Source: Tanytarsus gracilentus
Lineage: Eukaryota > Arthropoda > Insecta > Diptera > Chironomidae
Direction of reading: 5' to 3'
Length of the DNA: 64,000 bases
Assembly (NCBI GenBank): GCA_038502055.1
Contig: JAXRKN010000043.1
Coordinates: 6,076,001-6,140,000, forward strand
Both the position numbers and the translations under genes were made by a program. Position 1 is the stretch's first letter. The number at the start of each line of letters is the position of its first letter. Below, piece after piece: positions 38,901 to 47,900 of the stretch. The notes beneath the pieces are model-generated. The model ran no database searches, was not told the DNA's origin, and saw only the letters and a list, made by a program, of their open reading frames with translations.

Positions 38901-41900
38901 AGAATCTTAAATGTCAAGAGCGAGGAAAAGCGATTTATTTAACTAAAAAATATTATGCTGCTGTGTTTATGTAATAAACCATAGAGAAGATAGAAAGAAA
39001 AAAGATGAAAAATGTTTTGTCGCATGAAAGATCACACACGAGCTGTTGAGGAGGAAGAAAAATGCTTTTTGCACTACACTTATTTATTTGCACATGTGTG
39101 AGAGATAATTCGATTGATTGACATAGGAGATGTAGCTGTGGACTTAACCAGTAACGTCCACTGTCAATCACATAAAAAACTCTGATGGTGCAAACTTTTT
39201 TGTCCGCACACTCCACAAGCACGAGACAATTATTATACTTGCGAGTGAAAAGCCATTAAGAAGAAGAAAATCACAAGATAAGATGAAAGTTAAATCCGTC
39301 TGAATTGTCTCCTAAATTAGAAAGTTCATAGGTTTCAAGCCGTCATTATATTTTTTTAAATTTTTAACTTTCAAGATCAATAACTCGAAGTGCGTTACAC
39401 ACAAAAAAAACATACATATTTGGGTAATTATATAATCGATCGTCAGCTCATGTGTGAGCTTCATCAACTTTCCTCAAGTTGTCATCGCGTCATTATGTGT
39501 TGAGAGAGAAAAAGTGACGATAATCTTTTGACACTTAAGAAGGGCGTTCGTAAATGTATCAAGAACACTTGAGAGAGAAAAAAACATTTTTTTTGTCCTT
39601 CATCGATTGGGAATTGGGAGGAGAGCCATGCATGGGATGAAAATTTCTAAAAGATTTGTTTCCACTTTCAGAAACAATAGAGATATATGCAAGGTATGAC
39701 AAACTTAATTTGTGCTTCAATAATTTGAATGAAAAATTTTAAAATCTTTTGATATCAAATATTTCGTCCGATTCCTCTTAATCATGTGAAAATGAAAGGG
39801 TCTTATGTCGATGATGATGACAAGCACACGCCGTTGACATCGGCGTGGCAAAAATGGTAGGAGTGAGCGGCAAAAAAAATCCGAACGAAAGGAAATGATG
39901 AAGAAAGAAATGAAACGTAAGAACAGGAAAAAAGCTATTATAAGGTAAATTGATTGCTTTCGCTTTCAGATTTTAGGAAAGCCTATTAATTTCATGTGAG
40001 AATAAAGGACTGCTCATGGACTATGTTCCGCAACTTGTTCGTAACAGGAAAGAGATTTTTCAGTGTGTATGTCTGTGTATTATTATTATATATGGCAGTG
40101 CCATTTCAAATTGAATTTACGACAAAATCTACAACTAAAATACGGCTGCTGGAACATTATTATCAGAATCAATAGAAAACATTCGATTGGAGACACAAGG
40201 GATGGTAAGTTCGTGATTTAAAGTGAGCTTTTAAGCTTTATTATGCTTAGAGAAAAGCTTTTAAAAGCTCAACTTTTTAAAAATAAACTTCTTCATAAAT
40301 CACCCAGCTTCGTCACATATAAATGTTCATGCATTTATGGAAAATCTTCCAAATGAATGTTTTAAGCCAATTTGATTTATTACCTTCCATACTGCACACA
40401 AACAAACAAGCAGAGAAAAGGCCAAAAGAAATTTTCTTGCTTGCTCTCAATGTAATTTTTGTCATTAATTGATAAATATGATAAATTAGTGTTATTATCA
40501 GAAACGGAATTACGATGATTAATTTTTGATTTAATTGCACACGGAGACGACGAAGGAACTTACGATAACCTCAGATGCCTACAAATGGTTGAACTTTTTC
40601 CTCTTCTTATTATTTCTCTCGTACGAGGAAGAAATGAGGGAGAATAAGAATAATTGGAGAGCATGTCTATGTCCATAACTGTTTTTGGGTGAACGAATGT
40701 GAAAGAGAGGAAAAAAGGCCATAAATACCTCTCCTTATCTCACTCGAAAATATAAAGCAATTTTACCGAGACTGAATATTCATCATTTTGAAAATGAAAC
40801 ACAATAAAGAGAGGTTCCGAGAATATGGGATGGAAGTTGTTTATACAAATTATGGCAATAAGAAAAATTTATCTGAAAATCTTAAAAAAATTCGTTAGAA
40901 ATGTTTGTCTCAAAAAAAAATTCATTGCAAGTTCTTTCTCCCTTGGCTAATTTTAAAAAAGCTCTTCGACAGTAATTTATATTTTCCCTCGGTACCAAAA
41001 TTAGCAATCTCACCCCAATTTATAAACGTAGATTTTTCATTTTGTTTCACATGAAACCTCCTGTACCGTAACCTACTTTAGAAGCATAGCACACACAAAA
41101 TGCAAAGAGATGAATTGGATGGTTAGTGGTAAGAGAGGAAAAATTGAGGTGAGCTTGATGGAGAGAATGAGAGAAATGTAAATTGGAGAAAAATTGAGGA
41201 GTTTAGTCAAGAGTTTGGATATCTTCAAAAAAAGAAGAAGAAGAGATAATATTGACAGACAACCATTGCATGTTAAGCATAAAACATAGATCCCTTTTTC
41301 CTCGCAAGCTCCTTTCGGTAAGGACATCAAATAAATTTTATTTCAATCGCTGTATCATTCTTCACTTGCATGAATGGAATGCTTAATTTTTTCACTTCTC
41401 TCATGCGCCTAAATTATTCATCAAGTGCCACACTTTTCGGACGGGTTCGCTTTCTTCAATGTTCGATTTTTAGCGATGGTTCTTAGTCCATTTTCAAAAT
41501 TAACCTTGAAGTTTTTTTACCGCACGATCGAAATTTATTTTAGCAGCCCTGTGATTGAGAAAGCAAATCGAAAAATACTTTTTGGCTTTGCCTCATTTCC
41601 ATCCACGTTCCACATTGCCGTGTGTGAGTAAATTGAGCTTTTGCTGCGCCAGCATGTTTTGTTTCTCTCACATCCACACACTCGATACACTTTGCCGAAA
41701 ATTGAGGGGTTATTGTGATAAATTTGCGGCGAAAACGAAATATCTGTGTCCAGCATACGAAATAACGTAACATAAATTCGATGCTAGCAACAACACAAGT
41801 GAGTGAAAGAGATAAACTAGATGCGGATGAACAGAGAATTGAGGAAAAATTGCTTCTCTCTCTTTTTTCTGGCCACGTTACTGGATAAATTTTTGTTGGC

Positions 41901-44900
41901 AGTGCTCGAGAGCATGTTTTGCCAATTGCATGCGATTTTTTCTCGATCTTAAATCTATCACAACAGACTTCTTGTCGTTGCTATTTCGAGCGTGTGTACA
42001 ACAAAAATAATAATATGGCCCGAGTCGATGCCAACAATTGGTATTAGTAAATAAATGTAGGCTAACGGAGTGTAGCATATCGAGTTAGAAAGAAAGGAAA
42101 TTTCCACAAAATGCTATTGAACTGTAAACAGTCATGACAAGAAAAGAACACAAATTTCCCTTCCTATCTCTCTCCGCTTCAATGTTTGCTGCGTTGTGGA
42201 AATTTTGAGATGGAATATTTTTATTTTTGGAAATTTATTGAGTAGGGTAAAAAGAGGATTTTACGCAAACTTTAACGTCCTTAAAATAAATCAACTTAAT
42301 TTAAAAACTGCGAATATTTCCCAAAACTGTTAAAGCTCTTAACTTAAATCACTCCATAACCCAGTTACGAACCGTAAAATTCTGTTCAATTCTCATCACA
42401 AGGGATTAAAAAAGTTTTTTCATCGAAACAAATTTTTGCTCACACTTTTCTCCTCTTCTCCAACCATGAATGGACGTTTATTCTGTTCAGCATTTCAGCA
42501 ATGAACGACGCAAACCACATAAGTGATGTCAGCATCGAAAAAAAAAATGGAGAGCAAAAAAAACATAACAATGTTAAGTAACAACGATGCATGATTTGAA
42601 CGACCAATGACAACCGATAATGTCATGGAAAAGCAATAAATTTTCTCCTCGAAATGGACCTTATTTTCACTAAAGCACTTTTTCTTGCCACACTTGCACG
42701 TGTTCATGATAAAACACAAATATTTGACTATCGAAAAGTTTCTTTTACTAGCAAAACCCGGTGAGTAAATTTAAGTTATGAAATGTGATTCAAAGTAGTT
42801 CAAATTATTTTTCTTGCTGGGTTTTACGTATCAATCTAATACACATTGTATAAGGCTCGATAAACTCAATAAAGAAAGAGTTTGAAGAGTGCAAATTTTC
42901 TCTTCACAAAAACATCATTTTGCTTATGTAAGACGGTCAAGTCACATCATCGACATATACATCAAATGTGTTTTTACTCTCTCGATAATAAACTTGATGG
43001 CATAAAAAAAATATAGAATGACGTGAAATTTTTGTTGGTTGGTTGAAAAACTTTTTTTCGACGTGTTTCAATTTCTGCGAAGCGTCATCGTATATAAAAA
43101 AAGTTCGAGTGAGTACGAGACTGACTGTTATCGGTTATTGCATATTGAGGCGAGCACCCTGAAGATGATGATTGAACGAGAAACTACTTTTTTTAGAGCA
43201 GCAGTAATAAAATGTTATTATCGGCAACTCATCTTTTGAATATGAAATCAAGAAGCTGGAGGTGGGTCGGAAATTGCATTGACGCTCGTGCAATCGAGGT
43301 GCATGAAATTTTATTGGAAATTAGATGTTGAAAATTATAACTTAGTTATTTTATGCGAGTGCACCTACGACTTATTCGTCTAGAACGTGCCGCTCGAAAT
43401 TTGATTTTTCATACGTGATTTTTATGCTGTAGATTAAAAATTTGTCCTTGAGTCCACGAAACCCATCAAGTTTTTAATCCAACATAACTCAATTATTTAT
43501 TCCAGCACTCGTAAACATTTCGATTCAATTTCTCAAAATCCTTTTTTGCATTAAAAGCTCTATAGAAAACTGCAATTTTATCCCTTTTATGATGTTCTCG
43601 AGTTTGCTTTTAAATTTTTAACAAGCTCTCCCATAAAAACCCTTTTAGCAATTGCACCACTAGCTTCTCAAAAATCTACCCTCAAATCTCTCGTCTCTCT
43701 TTTTTTCCACCCTTGATTTTTCCATTTGCATTCACATACGCTTCACATATATAAATTCTCATTATATTCTCTTTCCATCTCACAACACATTTGCTCATTC
43801 ATGATATTTAGTCGTCGATAAACATGAGAAAAAAGAGAAATAAAAATGCTAACTTTGCATTCAACGAAAGATGTCGGAGTGCAAAGAGAAAGATTCTTGA
43901 TTAATGAAAAAGTTACGAAAGTATTTCTTCATAGCAAATGAGCAATTTTTTTTCTTTGTTTAAAAATGAAGCAAAAAGGGATAAAAGTTTTCTTCTTTGT
44001 GGTTGCGCAATTGCGAAGCAAAAAATAAAAGTTTTAAGATCTTCAGTGAGACTCAGCGGGAGGAGGAGAAATATTGCTTATGATGACAGCATGCAAAAAG
44101 ATTTCTGTAGCTTTCAAGGATGCCACATAGTGTCATTTATTACTCTCCTGCTGATTGAGATTTTGAAACAACTACATGAGGGGAAAATTTATGTCAGTCA
44201 AAAATGTTTAAATAAAATTTTTCAGGGTTCGTATCCTAAAATTTAAGGAAGTAAAAAAAAATAAATTCATATTTTTTAAATTAATTTTTCTCATTTAAAA
44301 ACTGGATTTTACATCTGCCAGGTTTTATTGTTTACAAATTTCCCTCAATTGTTCGACCTGAGAAAAAATTTAGCCTTAAAAATTCAAATCACGCAAAATT
44401 TCATTCAAATTAAATTCAATCCTTTCTTCTCCACATCCTGCATGTCCCGAAAAAAAATGTGAAAATTGTTTTGTGTGAGAGAAAATAAAATGAAATTTAT
44501 TCAAACTTATACCTCATGAATGAGCTTTTTCGGTAAATACTAAAATTCAAATAAACGGCTATTTGAGGTTTGAGGATAATTGAAAAATGTTTTATATGGC
44601 ACACTCACTGTATACACTCGTGCCCTTTTCAATATGCTGATATTTTCATATCCGTCCAATACACACAATTCATGATTGGAAAGCATAAGTAGATGAGCTT
44701 CAAATAACAATAAAATTCTCAATTCAACTCTCGATCACAAACACCGAAAAAAAAGCAAATCATTTTGGAATTGAAATTGCTTTTTATCATCACACACATA
44801 ATGCAAAAGATTTTCGTTGACAAATAAAATGTGGAATTGTGTATTATAATGAATGTCGACACAACATCTAGATTTTACGTGAGTTAATCGCACAAAATGT

Positions 44901-47900
44901 GATTGAGAGAGGGCTTAACTATCAAATAATTTTTTACTCACCTATTATTGTTAAATTAACTTGACTATTTCTCGTTTGAGCTACTTTAAAATCTACACGG
45001 CATCTATAAACACCTGTTAATGAGATAAAAAGTTAAAATTTGTTTAATTTACTGAATGGCCAGTTTAAAGGTTAATTTTCATCGCATTACAAAGTCAATT
45101 AAGATTGTTACGTGATTTGAAAGTTTAATGGAATATTTATGGGTTAAATTGTGGTAAAAAAAAAGAATGTTGAGTGGCCGAGGGTGAAAAATTGAGCTGA
45201 CTTGATTGAAATAATGCCACTATAAGTGTCCAGTTTGGATTAAATTAAATTACCACATCTAGAAAGTTATGTACAAGTACAAATTAGCACAAGTTGGAAG
45301 CTTAATGGAGAAATTAATTAGTTCTAATTGCTGTCATTTGTTCACCAGCAAATTGAAATTATTTCTATAGCGAAAAATATATTTTCAGCGTGAAGCCTTC
45401 AAATTTCAACTTGTATTGAATTAAAACTTTTCATTTTAAAAAATTAACCGGATTTTCTCTCACTCTGTTATCGTGACTGCTGTCACTTAGCAACAAATTG
45501 AAAAATTTTGTCTCGAATGCGTGAAAATATTTTTTTTGGGAAGCGAGAGATTTTTTCGGTCAAGTCATTTTGGCTTCGAATTCAGAGTAATGACTTTGAG
45601 ATTATTAACAAAAATGACTCGGCACGTAAAATCTGCTGGTGGATCCCTCCGACAAGCCGCAATTTAACCAAATGTAGAATAATTTGAAATGAAGGGTGAG
45701 ACACTCGAGTTACTCTCACTCGACAGTCAAGACACTCGTGTCCAAGCCTTGATTTTATTGCAAAAGCATTTACTGTCGAGGGAACAGAACTTTATGATTA
45801 TGGTTTTTAATGTAAATCCCATTGCTATCTCATTGTTATTATTCACCCATTATGAAGATTATCGACAGATAAATCTCAAGATTTTGTAAGCCACATTGCA
45901 GTAAAGAGAGTAATTGATATCAAAATTTATTACCTGTATCTGAATCTTTGGCATTCTGCACCGCTAATTCGCCAGGCAACTTATCAAATAAAAAATATGC
46001 TCGATTGGAGAACACTGTTTCGTCCGACCATCTTTTGGCTGCATTTATATCTCGATCACGTATATCGACGCTGAAAAATAGAGAAAGAGAGGGGAAAATA
46101 TCAATTGTAGTTGCGATGCTGTTCGCCATAAAACATGTATTTAAGTGTTGCTCCAACCACACATCCATTGGAAGCTATCGAAAAAGTTAACTTGAGGTTT
46201 TCATTCCGTCCTCGCCATATCGCAAAAAATACATATTTCTACTTGCTGTATATATGGCCATAAAAGTTTCAACCAATTTCAATGTAATTTTATTTATGGA
46301 AATTATATATGTTGCACACTCGCCCCAACACATTGCACACAAAATTCCATTTATCTAGTTTCACTTTAAAATGGTGAATTGTGTGTTGTAGGTTTAATGC
46401 CATATGACATACTTTCGGATGGGAATATAAAATATATATCAAGAATATGATGGAGAAACTCGTTCAGAGGTTGAAAATTTTCAATTGAATTTTAGTGCAA
46501 TGCATTTCAAAATACACCCGAGAGATGCAGACCGTTAAATATCTCTACGATGCATTTCTCACTTTAATTTTGCTTCGTTTTAAAGTCAAGGGATGGAAAT
46601 TCTGATTTTTACAAAAATTTCATTTAAAATGAAATGTTTTTAAGTCACCTTCTCCTATCCACAATCACATTCTCTAATAACCCCTCGCCAGAAACTCAAA
46701 CATCCACTCACACAATTTTCAATTCTATTTATGTCTGTTGCCATGTTGGTATGTATTCAGTGAGCACTAAAAAGGCGCTTGTTAGTGAGCATTAGAAACT
46801 GTAATTAGATCTACTGCAACATGTTGACGATGAGAGGGAAAAACAAAAGGAGCAATCACAATGAGAAAAAGATAAAAATTGCTGCTGAATGTGGAGAATT
46901 GTTAAAAAGGACAAAACTTGAAAAGGATTTTTTTCTCTCTCGGTTGATGCTTTTTTAACATCATTGTCTAAGGAACAACAACTTTAAACATGAAAATTAA
47001 AAACATGTGAGTGTGTTTGTGCTTCACATTCACGTCCCAGTGGGTAGCATCATTAACAAATTTAAGGTTTAGAAAGTAGTTTGAAAAAATTCCGTAAAAG
47101 CATTTTCACTCTCAAAAGCATCCAAAACTTGAATAAAATTCTCATTTCCAAAATGTCACCGTCTGAAATTCTTTTTTCCTCCTCGTTAAATGAAGTCGTG
47201 AACACTGAACATGACAACAACAAACTCTTTTTTGTGTGTGTTCCGAAAAAGCAACAGCAAAAAAATGCTGGTGATTCAGGAATGAATGAGAGACAGACAC
47301 AGAAATGTGCGGTAACAAATTCTCTTTTGCTTTTATGCTCGCAATGTGCAATCCCTTATCCACAATGTTTCGGATTTAACAGTTGAATTCTCATGTAGTG
47401 CATGCACACACATCTTAGATTGTACACCATTGATCTGCTCACCAATTTCCTGTTCTATTCTCGAATTTATCTTAAACTCTCATCTCACTTCGAGTGCACA
47501 GTTTTTGTGCTAAATATCAAGGGGCAAAATGCTTGATTTAATTCTTTGTATTTGATAAAATTTCTGTTACTGAAAATAGAAAGTTTTCATTGGCTAAATT
47601 GGCCATACCACACATAAACATTTTCTAACAACGGGAAAAATTAATAAAGAAAAGTTTTCTCTTCTCCAATATTGATTGTATCCGAAAATTCTCTCACATT
47701 CAACTGGAAATGATTTTGAATGAAAAACATCTCTTTCTCATTCTTTATCATCTTAATTGGTTGCTTTTCTATGTTCGCACACACACACACACACCCGGTA
47801 ATAACAACAATAAGTTGAGTGAGTTAGATAGATTGAGAGCAATAGGGTTAAATGGATTGTGCTTGTTCACAACACAATACCACGGAGAAGATGAATGTTG

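Larger units (their letters stand above)
31596..44941 (-). other. 13.3-kb intron of the Sidestep-like gene (Ig1 to Ig2)
   Basis: The largest visible intron. It holds a 193-bp MITE (32891-33083), a 13-bp tandem triplication (35121-35154) and the inverted element copy (36831-37681). The rest is AT-rich with no recognised gene. Confidence 0.75.
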